From: Micromonospora arborensis
Lineage (GTDB): Bacteria; Actinomycetota; Actinomycetes; Mycobacteriales; Micromonosporaceae
DNA: 64,000 bases
Assembly: GCF_003205615.1 (NCBI RefSeq)
Contig: NZ_PYBV01000005.1
Coordinates: forward strand, 53,337 to 117,336
Direction: 5' to 3'
Under the pieces are notes generated by a model. That model saw only the letters and a program-made list of their open reading frames with translations. It was not told the origin of the DNA and did not search any database. Positions 17,319-26,900 of the stretch are shown one piece after another (within the stretch, counting starts at the first letter, position 1; every line of letters starts with the position of its first letter). The translations under genes were made by a program, and so were the position numbers.

Positions 17319-17505
17319 GTCCATCGATTCGCTCGTCGATCCCATCGCCGTTGAGCCGGGTGTCGGTGCTGCTCAGTCCGGCCCGGTCCCGTAGCGCCGG
17401 CCCGTCCTGCCCGGCGCTGCGCCACTCCGCCGCGTACGAGGGCACCCGCTCGACATCGACGCTGCGCCGGGCGTACTCAGCGGCGATGAGTTCCGAGCGG
17501 TTCAC
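17191..17505 (-). CDS. Small ORF translationally coupled to the NADAR gene, 3' end degenerate
   Basis: GTG at 17505 overlaps the NADAR stop (GTGA) and opens a 104-codon frame. The first 65 or so codons use G/C third positions like a real gene (VNRSELIAAEYARRSVD, then VERVPSYAAEWRSAGQDG). After about residue 66 the codon bias fades and the frame runs 128 bases antisense into the end of the NUDIX gene. I do not recognise the family. Either a short cytosolic protein working with NADAR or the stub of a gene shortened by rearrangement. Confidence 0.45.
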   Translation of the reverse strand: MNRSELIAAEYARRSVDVERVPSYAAEWRSAGQDGPALRDRAGLSSTDTRLNGDGIDERIDGPTGRSVMRLAVRSRDKAAGQAQTGNQAVLAGRQIRGEGRPTR

Positions 17506-18077
17506 CCATCGGTTGGTTCCTGCTCGCGCAGGAGCGCGCGGGTTTGCATAAGTGCGAAGCCGAGCAGGTTCAGCCCTGGCCATCGTGTGGGGTCGGTGGC
17601 GTGCGGGTGGTCGGCGGCCAGGCCGATGCCCCAGATCTGGTCGAGTGGACTGGCCTCCACGAGCACCCGCCCACCGGTGCCGAGCAGGTAGGCGCGCAGC
17701 GCGGGGTGCTGGCCGAACTTCTCCGCGTTGCCGGCCACCACGATGTCGTAGCGGTGCTGCTCCCATGTCTGTTGGTCGAAGTTGGTGACCTGCCGGCCGA
17801 GGGTCTTTGCCGCGTGGGGGTGCGCCACCGCCAGAATCTGGGCGGCGGTCGCTTGGTCGCCGAACAGGGTGGCCTTGCGCCACATCATGTAGTGCTCGGC
17901 CGTGGCGAAGCGCAGCCCGTCAATGGTGAACGGTGCCGGCCACCACTGACTCAAGCAACCGGCCCCGATGCCGCCGTCGCGCTGCGGCTGGTGGCCCCAG
18001 AAGAACAGGAACTTCACCCGGGCGACCGAACGCATCTCGCCGATCAGCTCGGCGACGCTGCTCGTTGACATGACCAT
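17502..18077 (-). CDS. NADAR-family protein (ADP-ribose-related N-glycosidase fold)
   Basis: A 191-residue protein of the NADAR/RibX (YbiA-like) family. Diagnostic segments are FLFFWGHQP, LSQWWPAPFTIDGLRFATAE, HYMMWRKATLFGD and WGIGLAADHPHATDPTRWPG, NLLGFALMQTR. Known relatives hydrolyse N-glycosidic bonds of riboflavin-pathway intermediates or remove ADP-ribose from guanine bases, and are linked to NAD metabolism and phage/toxin conflict. Two in-frame ATG codons (18077 and 18071) are possible; neither has a good ribosome site. The stop overlaps the start of a small downstream ORF. Confidence 0.9.
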   Translation of the reverse strand: MVMSTSSVAELIGEMRSVARVKFLFFWGHQPQRDGGIGAGCLSQWWPAPFTIDGLRFATAEHYMMWRKATLFGDQATAAQILAVAHPHAAKTLGRQVTNFDQQTWEQHRYDIVVAGNAEKFGQHPALRAYLLGTGGRVLVEASPLDQIWGIGLAADHPHATDPTRWPGLNLLGFALMQTRALLREQEPTDG

Positions 18078-18174
18078 GCGAGCGAGTGTGCGGCACCAGC
18101 AGGCCCCGCCGCATCGCCATTACCGCGACGATCCCGTCACGGCGTCGTCGGTATCACGCTCGTCGTGCGGGTCG

Positions 18175-18768
18175 CTACAGGCTGATCGGCTCGCAGGACC
18201 AGACGTGGTCGATGATTTCCTCGGCTGTCCGGGAGCGGCCGGCGGGCCAGAAGATCATGTCACTGATGTGCAGACAACCCGTCCGGTGCCTGAGGCCGTC
18301 CAGCCACCAGGTGACGGTTCGTTCATCGCCGCCACCGGTGCTCAGTAGAGTGCGTACTACATTGGTCGCGGCGTCCTTGGTGAGCGGATCGGGCAGCCGA
18401 CCGGACCGTACGTAGTCGAAGTAGTCCTCGGCGGCGACGCCGACGTTCGTCCAACGCTCGCGTACGGCGTTTAGTGACCGTTCGGCGGTGACGAGGGCTT
18501 CGACAGCATCGCCGACCTCGGCGAGAAGTTCACCGTCGCCGTCGGCATCAGGATCCAGCGGCGGGAACTCCAGCAGATCGCCGAAGTGTTCACCGCCGAT
18601 GTCCCAGTTTAGGTAGACCATCACCGCGTACCGGCCGTTGCGCCGAGGCTCGATGGCGACCCAGCGGACGCCTCGACGCTCGGCGTGAAAGGCCGGGCCA
18701 AGGAACTGTTCGATCGAGGCCGACCGTCGCAACGCGCCGACCGCGAACGATTCGCTCAGGTATCGCAT
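18175..18768 (-). CDS. Hypothetical protein
   Basis: A 197-residue soluble protein (MRYLSESFAVGALRRSASIE) with clear coding bias. It contains RRGVRWVAIEPRRNGRYAVMVY and LEFPPLDPD segments, an acidic middle and a C-terminal HISDMIFWPAGRSRTAEEII. I do not recognise the family; the size and style resemble immunity-like or DUF proteins found singly in actinomycetes. No operon partner is evident: 97 bases separate it from the NADAR gene downstream. Confidence 0.75.
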   Translation of the reverse strand: MRYLSESFAVGALRRSASIEQFLGPAFHAERRGVRWVAIEPRRNGRYAVMVYLNWDIGGEHFGDLLEFPPLDPDADGDGELLAEVGDAVEALVTAERSLNAVRERWTNVGVAAEDYFDYVRSGRLPDPLTKDAATNVVRTLLSTGGGDERTVTWWLDGLRHRTGCLHISDMIFWPAGRSRTAEEIIDHVWSCEPISL

Positions 18769-18906
18769 CGGGCGAGGCTAACGCCGCCCGAAGGCGGAGT
18801 TGAAACTCGTCGAGCCGTGCGGCGCCGGAGAGCGGTTGGATGGCACCGACAATGGTGTACGTCTGGCTCTGCGGCAGGCGACGGCTGGTCGCCTGCCGAG
18901 CTGGCG

Positions 18907-19332
18907 TCAGCTCAGAGGTTCGACCTTGCGGTTGCCCAGGGCGGAGGTGAGTCGCACCGGGACCACCGACTCCTTGGCGATTGCTGGGCACTCCTTGCCG
19001 GCCGCCTCGGGTAGCAGTCCGACGCGGATCCGGAGGCGCACCGCCGTTTCACTCTCTGTCACTTCCGGCTCGGCGCCGTAACAGTCGGCGGGTCCGGCCG
19101 TCACGGTGACCTCGAGGGTGCGATCGTCGACACTGCGCCAATCGCGCCACTGAACAACCTGCGCGTCGATTAGGTCGCTCCGGGTCGGCAGCGCTTCCGG
19201 CCGTGTCGGTCCGGTCGGCGCTCGGACGCCTGACGAGTCGCTGCCGGGCTCGGCTGCGGAGCCGCAGGCGCTCAGTGCGGCCACCACAGCCAGCAGCCAT
19301 GCGGCCAGTGGAAGTGGTGGCCGCATTCTCAT
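18907..19332 (-). CDS. Small lipoprotein
   Basis: A 141-residue protein with a signal peptide (MRMRPPLPLAAWLLAVVAA) and lipobox LSAC with the lipidated Cys at 23, then a Ser/Gly/Pro-rich linker and a compact domain with two further cysteines (PADCYGAEPEV, AGKECPAIAKE) likely forming a disulfide. It should be anchored to the outer face of the membrane. Function unknown. Confidence 0.82.
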   Translation of the reverse strand: MRMRPPLPLAAWLLAVVAALSACGSAAEPGSDSSGVRAPTGPTRPEALPTRSDLIDAQVVQWRDWRSVDDRTLEVTVTAGPADCYGAEPEVTESETAVRLRIRVGLLPEAAGKECPAIAKESVVPVRLTSALGNRKVEPLS

Positions 19333-19570
19333 CGGCTCAAGTTACCAATCAGCGTTGGCTCCCCGGTGGAACACCGGATGCGTCCTGGCGCTCGCCAGCG
19401 GCGTCGCGCTCTTCATTCCCTCCGGCCGGAGCCACCGTGTGGGTCGCGCAGGGTGGCCTGGCTGCCGCCCACTCGCGCAGTTCGACACCGGGTGAGCGGA
19501 CCGGTCGTCCCGGATGCACCGGTCCAGTCCGGTCCTCAGCTTTCAGCTGGCTTTCGTGATCGCCAGAAAC

Positions 19571-20146
19571 CTAGTGGCTGCGTTTGTTGGCGTCGAGGGC
19601 GGCCTGCTCCACTCGCTGGCGGTGGTCCAGCCACCAGGACTCGTCCGCGGGGGGCAGGTTGTCGTTCCTGGGCAGCAGCCCGGCCGCGCCGTCGACGAGT
19701 TCACGCACGATGTCAGCGTGGCCGGCGTGCCGTTGTGTTTCCGCGACGACGTGGACCAGGACGTGGTGCAACGTGACCCTCGCATCGCCCCACCACGGCA
19801 CGTGGCCGGCCGCATCCAGGGCAAGGGCTTCAATGGTGGTGTCGGCGTGGGCGTTCGCGCGACGGTACAGCGCGACGATCTCCTCGCGGGTCTCATCCGC
19901 GGTAGCCCACATGTCGGCATTGGTCTCCGCCCCGTCACCGACGTACGGCAGCTCCTGCCCGAACGGCCGGCCGAACACGACGCCAAAGTAGAGGATCTCC
20001 ATGGCCGCCGAGTGCTTCACCAGACCGAGCAGGTTGGTCGCGGTCCGGGTCAACGGACGCCGGATATCGTATTCGCTGAGCCCGTCGAGCTTCCACAGCA
20101 GCGCGTCGCGGCCGCCCTTCAGGTAGCTCTGTAGGTCTGCCTTCAT
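19571..20146 (-). CDS. DinB-family (DUF664-like) protein
   Basis: From ATG 20146 a 191-residue four-helix protein: MKADLQSYLKGGRDALLWKL, SEYDIRRPLTRTATNLLGLVKHSAAMEILYFG, DARVTLHHVLVHVVAETQRHAGHADIVREL. His residues in VKHSA, HHVLVHVV and QRHAGHAD match the metal-binding triad of DinB/DUF664 (thiol-transferase-like) proteins; actinobacterial members may use mycothiol. The frame is open upstream to 20344 but without family similarity. Stands alone. Confidence 0.88.
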   Translation of the reverse strand: MKADLQSYLKGGRDALLWKLDGLSEYDIRRPLTRTATNLLGLVKHSAAMEILYFGVVFGRPFGQELPYVGDGAETNADMWATADETREEIVALYRRANAHADTTIEALALDAAGHVPWWGDARVTLHHVLVHVVAETQRHAGHADIVRELVDGAAGLLPRNDNLPPADESWWLDHRQRVEQAALDANKRSH

Positions 20147-20219
20147 GGCGGCACTATGGCATCCGGTCGGATGCCGCGCTGCCCCGGACGATCCGCAGAG
20201 CCTGCCCCTGGCGTTCCCC

Positions 20220-20618
20220 TCAGCTCTGTGCCGCACGCCTAGTCTTCGCCACCCATGTCCCGCTGAGGGTGACCACGAACACGAGAGCGGCAAGAATCCA
20301 GGCGAGCCAGCTTGGACCGTCAGGACGCACCACGGTCCATGCAACGATCAAGGACCCGATCATCACGACGGCCAGGGCTATCAGATAGCTGATGCCGGCG
20401 GCGCTGGCCGGAATAGGCAGGCGAGTTCCGGAGGCTTTCGCCGCGATGCGGCTTGTCAAGCCCACGAGCAGGGCTGCGGCGGCGAGAAAAGGGGCCCACG
20501 ATCTGCTGCGGCAGAATTGCTGACGCCCTCGGGCGGGAAGGACTTCGGTAGTCGCATGTCTTCCCGAGTGGGGGCGTAGCGGTGGGCGCGTCGGCTCTGC
20601 CGCACCGATAGGCGACAT
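20220..20618 (-). CDS. Small membrane protein, three predicted helices
   Basis: The frame encodes three hydrophobic segments: WAPFLAAAALLVGLTSRIAA, SYLIALAVVMIGSLIVAWTVV and WLAWILAALVFVVTLSGTWV, ending in a basic tail. The start is uncertain: ATG 20618 gives 132 residues, and the N-terminal 40 are polar and unlike the rest, so translation may begin later. No family recognised. Confidence 0.5.
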   Translation of the reverse strand: MSPIGAAEPTRPPLRPHSGRHATTEVLPARGRQQFCRSRSWAPFLAAAALLVGLTSRIAAKASGTRLPIPASAAGISYLIALAVVMIGSLIVAWTVVRPDGPSWLAWILAALVFVVTLSGTWVAKTRRAAQS

Positions 20619-20784
20619 CCGAGGTGGGCGTGGTGCCGTTGTGCGTGGACCGCTGCCCAGCCGACCCGCCAACCGAACGCTACGCCCGATGTCACCTGCG
20701 CAGCCGCGTCAGGCCAGCGCGCAGACCGCGACGGTGTCGCCGCCAGTACTTGCGCCCGAGCAGCGAAAAGAGAGATCATCACGC

Positions 20785-23739
20785 ATGCTCGACCCCTCGC
20801 CGGAGGACGACGGGACCGCACCGTCGGTCTCTACGCCGCATTTCGTGGGTCGCGATCGGGAGATGGCGGCGCTCCGGGGTGCCCTGACCCGGCCACCGGC
20901 GATCGTGCTCGTGGAGGGCGAGGCGGGCATCGGGAAGAGCCGACTGCTGCGAGAGTGGTTGGCGGGGCCGGAGCAGCGCACCGCGTTGGTCTCGGTGTGT
21001 CCACCGCTTCGCGAGTCGCTGACCCTGGGGCCGATCGTCGACGCGTTCGGTGGGATCGACCGCCCGGTGTCGCGATTGCCGCTCACCGCGCTCGCGGGTG
21101 CGTTACGGCCCCTGTTCCCCGAATGGTCCGCGGACCTGCCGCCCGCACTGCAGCCCTTGGACGATGCGAAGGCCGCACGGCATCGCCTGTTCCGTGCCCT
21201 GGACGAGCTGCTGCGGGCTCTGCGTGTCGACGTCCTCGTGCTCGAGGACGCCCACTGGGCCGATGAAATGACCTTGGAGTTCCTGCTGTTCGTCACCTCC
21301 CGGCAGCAGGCGGACGGGCCAAGCCTCGTGATCTCCTATCGGCCGGAGGAGGTGGACGACGGGTCGCTGTTGCTGCGGCTGACGTCCCGGTTGCCCGCCG
21401 GCGTGACCCAGCTGAGGATCGCCCTGGCGCCGATGCGACCCGACGACACGGCAGCGCTGGTGTCCTCGATGTTGGACGGCAACCCGATCTCGCAGGAGTT
21501 CGCGACGTTCCTGCACGAGCGGACCGGTGGCGTTCCGCTGGCGCTGGAGGAGTCGGTTCGCCTCATGTGCGACCGCGCCGACCTCGTCTTCCGCGACGGG
21601 CAGTGGGTCCGGCTGAAGCTGCGCGAGCTACGGGTGCCGCCAACGGTGCGCGACTCCACCCGGGAGCGGGTGGGACGTCTGTCGCCGCCGGCACAGCAGG
21701 TGTTGCGAGCCGCGGCCACGTTGGCTGAGCGGTCGTCGATGGCCACGATCGCGGTGACCGCCGGACTGTCACCCGAGACGTGTCGAGAGGCCATCTCGGA
21801 AGCGGCCGACGCCGGCGTCCTGGACGCCGACGACCGCGGCCAGTGGCGATTCCGGCATGTGCTGGCCGCCACGGCTGTCTACGAAGCTATCCCGTTGACC
21901 GACCGCAGACACTTCCACCTGCTGGCCGGCCGCGCCTTGGAGATCATCCAACCGCCGCCCGTCGCACGCCTTGCCCACCACTTCCGTGAGGCGGGCGAGA
22001 CGCGTTCCTGGGCGCGATACGCCGAGCAGGGTGCCGAGCTGGCCATGGCATCGGGTGACCACACCAAGGCGGTCGACATGCTTGTCGATCTGTTGTCGTG
22101 GGCCGTGCTGCCGCCGGAGGACCGGGCACGAACAGCGCGCATCGCCGGAGTAGCCGCACTGGGCCGTCGCGAACCCGTCGATCAGGTCCACCACCGGGTG
22201 ATCCGTACCCTGCGCTCGGTGCTGGAGACCCCCGGTCTCTCCGCCCGCCAGCAGGCCGAGATCCGCAACCCCCTGGGTCGGCTCCTGATCACCGCGGGTG
22301 AGGCGCAGGCCGCACTCGACGAGCTCGAGCTGGCGGTGGCCAACCTCGACCATGACCCGATCGAGGCGGCCCGGGCGATGACCTACCTCGGATGGGCCTA
22401 CGCGGGACCGTGGCCGGCGTCGACCCACCGGCGTTGGCTGGATCGCGCCGCTGAACTCACCACCGAATTCGACTCTCCCGCCGAGCGGCTGAACCTGGCC
22501 GGTAACCGAGCTGCGGCGATGCTCATGCTCGGCGAGGAGGAGGCCTGGGATGTCGTCGCCGGCCTGCCCATCGACGGCGCGACCTCGGCGGAGCGTCTCG
22601 ACGTGGCCCGCATCCACGCGAACGTCGGGACCGGCGCGCTGATCTGGGGCCGGTACGCCGACGCGGACAAACACCTCGCCGTGGCCATGCACCTTGCCGA
22701 GACCGAGCAGGCGTCCCGGTTGCAGCACAACGTCCGACTCGAACAGGCCAACCTGGCGTGGCTCACCGGCCGGTGGGAGGGTCTCGCGGAACAGAGCGCG
22801 GCACTCGCCGACGCCGACCGGGACCGGCCGGCGCACTACCTCGGCAGCATCCGGCTCGCGGCCCGGCTGGCCGCCGCAGCCGGACGGCGGCGTGCCGCGG
22901 AGGAGCAGTTCCGCCTGGTCCTCGAGGAGTCCGCCCGGCTGGGCGCGGCTGACGACACGATGGAGGCCGCTGCCGCGCTGGCCAGACTGTGGCTGACGGA
23001 CGGAAACAGCGCCCGGGCGCTGCAGATCACGAACGAGCCGATGGACACCGTCCGGAGGAAAGGCATCTGGATCTGGGCGACGGACCTCGTCCCCGCCCGG
23101 ATCGAGGCGCACCTCGCTGCGGGCGATCTGAAGACCGCGACACGCGTGGGCGACCAACTCGCCAGAGGACTGCGTGGCCGTACGGCACCAGCGCCCCGCG
23201 CCGCGCTCGCCGTATGCCGTGCGCTGCTGCTCGCCGCGGCCGGAGACCACGCCCGCGCGGCGACGGCATACGATCGGGCGGCCCGCGCCTGGAGCGCGTT
23301 GCCACGCCCCTACGACGCCATGCTCGCCCGCGAGCGTCAAGCCGAGGCGCTCCTCGCGCACGGCCAGATCGAACAGGGCCGAGAGCTGCTGGCCGCGCAG
23401 TACGAGCAACTGTTCAGGCTCGGCGCCCGCGGCGACGCGGACCGTGTCGCACAGCGGCTTCGCGAACACGGCGCCGAGGTTCCGCGGCTGTGGCGCGGCG
23501 GCCGACGAGGGTACGGCGACCAGCTCTCACCGCGCGAGCTCGACGTGGTCCAACTGGTTGTCGCGGGCAAGACCAACCGGGAGATCAGCCGGATCCTGGC
23601 GAAGTCTCCGGCCACGGTGGATCAACAGCTGCGCGCGGCGATGCGCAAGTTGAAGGTGACCTCCCGGACCGCACTCGCGGTCAAGGCGGTAGAGGCCGGA
23701 GTGTTCGCAGAAGAGGACCCCCTCGACGACCCGTCGTGA
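20785..23739 (+). CDS. LAL-type (large ATP-binding LuxR) transcriptional regulator
   Basis: A 984-residue regulator. Near residue 43 lies Walker A (VEGEAGIGKSRLL) of an N-terminal STAND-like ATPase (FVGRDREMAALRGAL), with Walker B-like VDVLVLEDAHWAD near 150 and arginine-finger region VISYRPEEVDD. A long helical TPR-like middle (residues about 400-880) follows, then a C-terminal LuxR HTH (LSPRELDVVQLVVAGKTNRE, KSPATVDQQLRAAMRKL). LAL proteins switch on specific catabolic or secondary-metabolite genes on binding an inducer and ATP. ATG 20785 is preferred (GAGAGA nine bases upstream); frames extend to 20641. It immediately precedes the small ORF and giant protease, its likely targets. Confidence 0.92.
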   Translation: MLDPSPEDDGTAPSVSTPHFVGRDREMAALRGALTRPPAIVLVEGEAGIGKSRLLREWLAGPEQRTALVSVCPPLRESLTLGPIVDAFGGIDRPVSRLPLTALAGALRPLFPEWSADLPPALQPLDDAKAARHRLFRALDELLRALRVDVLVLEDAHWADEMTLEFLLFVTSRQQADGPSLVISYRPEEVDDGSLLLRLTSRLPAGVTQLRIALAPMRPDDTAALVSSMLDGNPISQEFATFLHERTGGVPLALEESVRLMCDRADLVFRDGQWVRLKLRELRVPPTVRDSTRERVGRLSPPAQQVLRAAATLAERSSMATIAVTAGLSPETCREAISEAADAGVLDADDRGQWRFRHVLAATAVYEAIPLTDRRHFHLLAGRALEIIQPPPVARLAHHFREAGETRSWARYAEQGAELAMASGDHTKAVDMLVDLLSWAVLPPEDRARTARIAGVAALGRREPVDQVHHRVIRTLRSVLETPGLSARQQAEIRNPLGRLLITAGEAQAALDELELAVANLDHDPIEAARAMTYLGWAYAGPWPASTHRRWLDRAAELTTEFDSPAERLNLAGNRAAAMLMLGEEEAWDVVAGLPIDGATSAERLDVARIHANVGTGALIWGRYADADKHLAVAMHLAETEQASRLQHNVRLEQANLAWLTGRWEGLAEQSAALADADRDRPAHYLGSIRLAARLAAAAGRRRAAEEQFRLVLEESARLGAADDTMEAAAALARLWLTDGNSARALQITNEPMDTVRRKGIWIWATDLVPARIEAHLAAGDLKTATRVGDQLARGLRGRTAPAPRAALAVCRALLLAAAGDHARAATAYDRAARAWSALPRPYDAMLARERQAEALLAHGQIEQGRELLAAQYEQLFRLGARGDADRVAQRLREHGAEVPRLWRGGRRGYGDQLSPRELDVVQLVVAGKTNREISRILAKSPATVDQQLRAAMRKLKVTSRTALAVKAVEAGVFAEEDPLDDPS

Positions 23740-23819
23740 AAATTGACGTATCCGCTGGATAGCGACGGCCACTCGTCCCCCCGAGCATGACTTCATGATC
23801 CATACCCCTGGGGCAATGC

Positions 23820-23981
23820 GTGCCTGAGTCACACGTCGCGCGTGACGACGCCGCCATCGAGCACCCGCCACCACCCGAGCTGCCCCGCGAGCCGCGTGTC
23901 AGCGCCCCCGACGCCCGCGACGCCGACGGTGGCGACGGTGCCGACGACCAGAAGAACCACGACCCCTACCAACCCCTGTAG
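23820..23981 (+). CDS. 53-residue acidic Pro/Asp-rich ORF before the protease
   Basis: GTG 23820 (GGGG about eight bases upstream) opens a 53-codon frame ending at TAG 23979-23981, 14 bases before the protease ATG. About 83 percent of codons end in G or C, as in true genes here. The peptide starts MPESHVARDDAAIEHPPPP, is rich in Asp, Pro, Ala and His, has no hydrophobic stretch, and ends KNHDPYQPL. It is too short for routine gene callers. It could be a leader for coupled translation of the protease, a cytosolic regulator, or a peptide substrate; no family recognised. Confidence 0.5.
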   Translation: MPESHVARDDAAIEHPPPPELPREPRVSAPDARDADGGDGADDQKNHDPYQPL

Positions 23982-23995
23982 GTCGAAGGACTCAC

Positions 23996-26900
23996 ATGAA
24001 ACTCAAAGCCCTCGCGGCTTCGCTGGCCATAGCGGTCGGCCTGAGCATGATCCAGGCGCCACCGGCGTCCGCCGCTGAGCCGGATCCAGGCGCCGCCGCC
24101 AACAAGATCGCCTCGAACCTGAAGGACCGCTTCCGCACGTCTCCGGCGTCCGACTTCTACATCACGTTCGACACGAAGGCCGACCTCGAGCCGGCGAAGA
24201 AGATCACCGACTGGGCCGCTCGCGGTCAGTTCGTCTACGACGCGATGAGCGCAGCGGCGAAGAAGTCTCTGGCGTCGGTCTCCAGCGAACTTGACCGGGC
24301 AGGTGTCAAGTACACCTCCTACCCGATCGCCAACACCGTGCTCGTCAAGGGGGGCAACGAAAAGCTCGCCCTCAACGTGGCCTCGAAGACGCAGGTCGCC
24401 GAGATCCACGCGACGCCGCAGGTCGCGCTGGTCAAGCCCGTCGACGAGAAGACCCCAGCTGACCAGGCTGCCCGCCCCGCCGCCCCGAAGACCACCGCCG
24501 AGGCCGGCACCTCCACGTGGGGTCTGGACGCCATCCACGCCCCCGAGGCCTGGGCCATGGGCGCCACCGGTGCGGGCATCACCGTGTCCAACCTCGACTC
24601 GGGCGTCCAGTTCGACCACCCCGCCCTGATGAACCAGTACCGCGGCACGAAGCCCGACGGCACCGTCGACCACAACTACAACTGGATGGCCACCCGGGGC
24701 ACGTGCGCGGACGCTCCGTGCGACGACAACGGACACGGCACGCACACCATGGGCACCATGGTCGGCGACGACGGCACCAACCACGTCGGCGTCGCCCCGG
24801 ACGCGCAGTGGATCGCGACAAACGGCTGCTGCGACAGCAGCGGTGTCGACTCCTTGCTCAACTCCGGCTGGTGGCTGCTCGCCCCGACCGACCTGCACGG
24901 GGACAACGCCGACCCGTCCAAGCGCCCCCACGTCATCAACAACTCGTGGGGCCAGACCGAAGAGCACGCGTTCGACGACTTCTTCCGGGCCATCGACGAA
25001 GCCTGGAGCGCCGCGGGCATCTTCAGCGTCTGGTCCTCGGGCAACACCACGCCGTACGCGGCCTGCGACACCGTCTCCTCGCCCGGCTCGGCCGAGAGTG
25101 CCTACTCCGTCGGCGCCTACGCGTCGGACGGCACGCTCGCGTTGTTCTCCCGCAAGGGCGAGGGCGAAGGTGACCGGATCAAGCCCGAGATCTCGGCTCC
25201 CGGTGACGCTGTCCGTTCGTCCTACCCGAACAACAGCTATGTCGAGATGTCCGGCACCTCGATGGCGGCCCCCCACGTCGCCGGCGCCGTCGCGGCGCTG
25301 TGGAGCTACGACCCGACCCTCATCGGGCAGGTCGAGGAGACCCGCCGCCTGCTCGGCGAGTCGGCCGTCGACGTCGACGACACCGAGTGCGGTGGCACCG
25401 CCGACTTCAACAACAAGTACGGCGAAGGCCGGCTCGACCTCGTTCGCCTGCTCGAGCTCGCGCCCCGCAAGGGTGGCACCCTCACCGGTGTCGTCACCGC
25501 CAACGGCGCACCGGTCCCCGCCGCCGAGGTGACGATCAGCGGACCGTTCAGCCGGTCGATCGGCACCGACAAGGACGGCCGGTTCACCACGAACCTCCCG
25601 GTCGGCGACTACCAGCTCAGCACCAAGATCTTCGGCTACCTGACCGCGACCGCCAACGTCACGATCACCCTCGGCCAGGACACCTCGGTCAAGCTGCCGC
25701 TCACGGCCGCCGCGAAGCACGACATCAGCGGCAGAGTCGTCGACGACAAGAAAAAGCCTGTCCCGAACGCCGACGTCTCCGTCAAGGACACGCCGCTGAA
25801 GCCGGTACGCACCGACGCCAACGGCGCGTTCACGTTCAGCGCTGTCCCCGAGGGCGGGTACACGCTGGACGTGAAGCCCAACTCCTGCTTCTCGCCCACG
25901 AGCCTCCCGCTGACCGTCGGCGCGCAGAACGAGTCGCCCGAGATCCCCGTCGGGCTCGTCGTCGACAAGGGCGGCTACAGCTGCGCCGTCTCCGAAGGCG
26001 AATACCTGCGCGGCACCGACCCGGTCGCCTTCACCAGCGGCTTGTGGGCGACGCTGAAGCTGCCGTTCCCGATCGCGCTCTACAACGGCAGCCACGACAC
26101 CCTCGGTGTCAGCCGGCGCGGCGTGATCTCCCCGGACACCACCACCGGACCCGGCAGCGGCGGTGCGGGCATCTTCCCGTTCTTCGTCCAGACCCCCGTC
26201 GAGTTCGCCCCCGGCGGGGGAGTCTTCACGGCGGCCACCAAGGTCAACGGCGAGGACGCGTTCGTCGTCGAGTTCCGCAACGCCAAACTCTGGGCCTATC
26301 CGGAGCGGTCAGAGGAAACGGCGCCCGTCAGCTTCTCGGCCACGCTCACCCGCTCCGGCACCGTGATCTTCGGCTACGGCGACGGCATCGGGACCGACGA
26401 TCCGGTGACCGCCGGCTCCCTCGCCATCAGCGGCATTCAGGGCTGGGCCGGCGTCGACGGCATCCGGTTCTCCGACCGCGCCCCGGTGCTGCGCGACGGG
26501 ATGATCGTCACCTACGACATGCCTGACTTCGGGTACCTCGACGCGACAGTCGTCGACCAGAACGACGGGCTGCCGGTGGCCGGGGCCAAGGTGTCGTTCA
26601 CGAACAAGGATGGGCTCGTCGAGACCGTCACGACCGACGGGACCGGCATCGTGCATCGCCAGCTTCCGCTCGGCGACTACACCATGACGGTCGACGTGCC
26701 GAACTACACGACCGCGGCATACCCCTTCTCCCTCGACAAGCTCTACGCGAGCGCCAAGATCGACGCGCGGCTGACCACGGGCGCCGCCGGCCTGAAGGCC
26801 GACGGCCTCGACGCCGTGTTGGGCACCGACCAGAACGGTGTGGGCTCGCTGACGCTTACCAACAACGGTTCCGCCCCACTCACGTACAACCTGGGCGAGG

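Noticed and set aside
23966..26095. 709-codon open frame on the minus strand, and a similar 629-codon frame at 28397-30286
   Set aside because: Antisense shadows of the giant subtilase, whose catalytic residues and domains are unmistakable.
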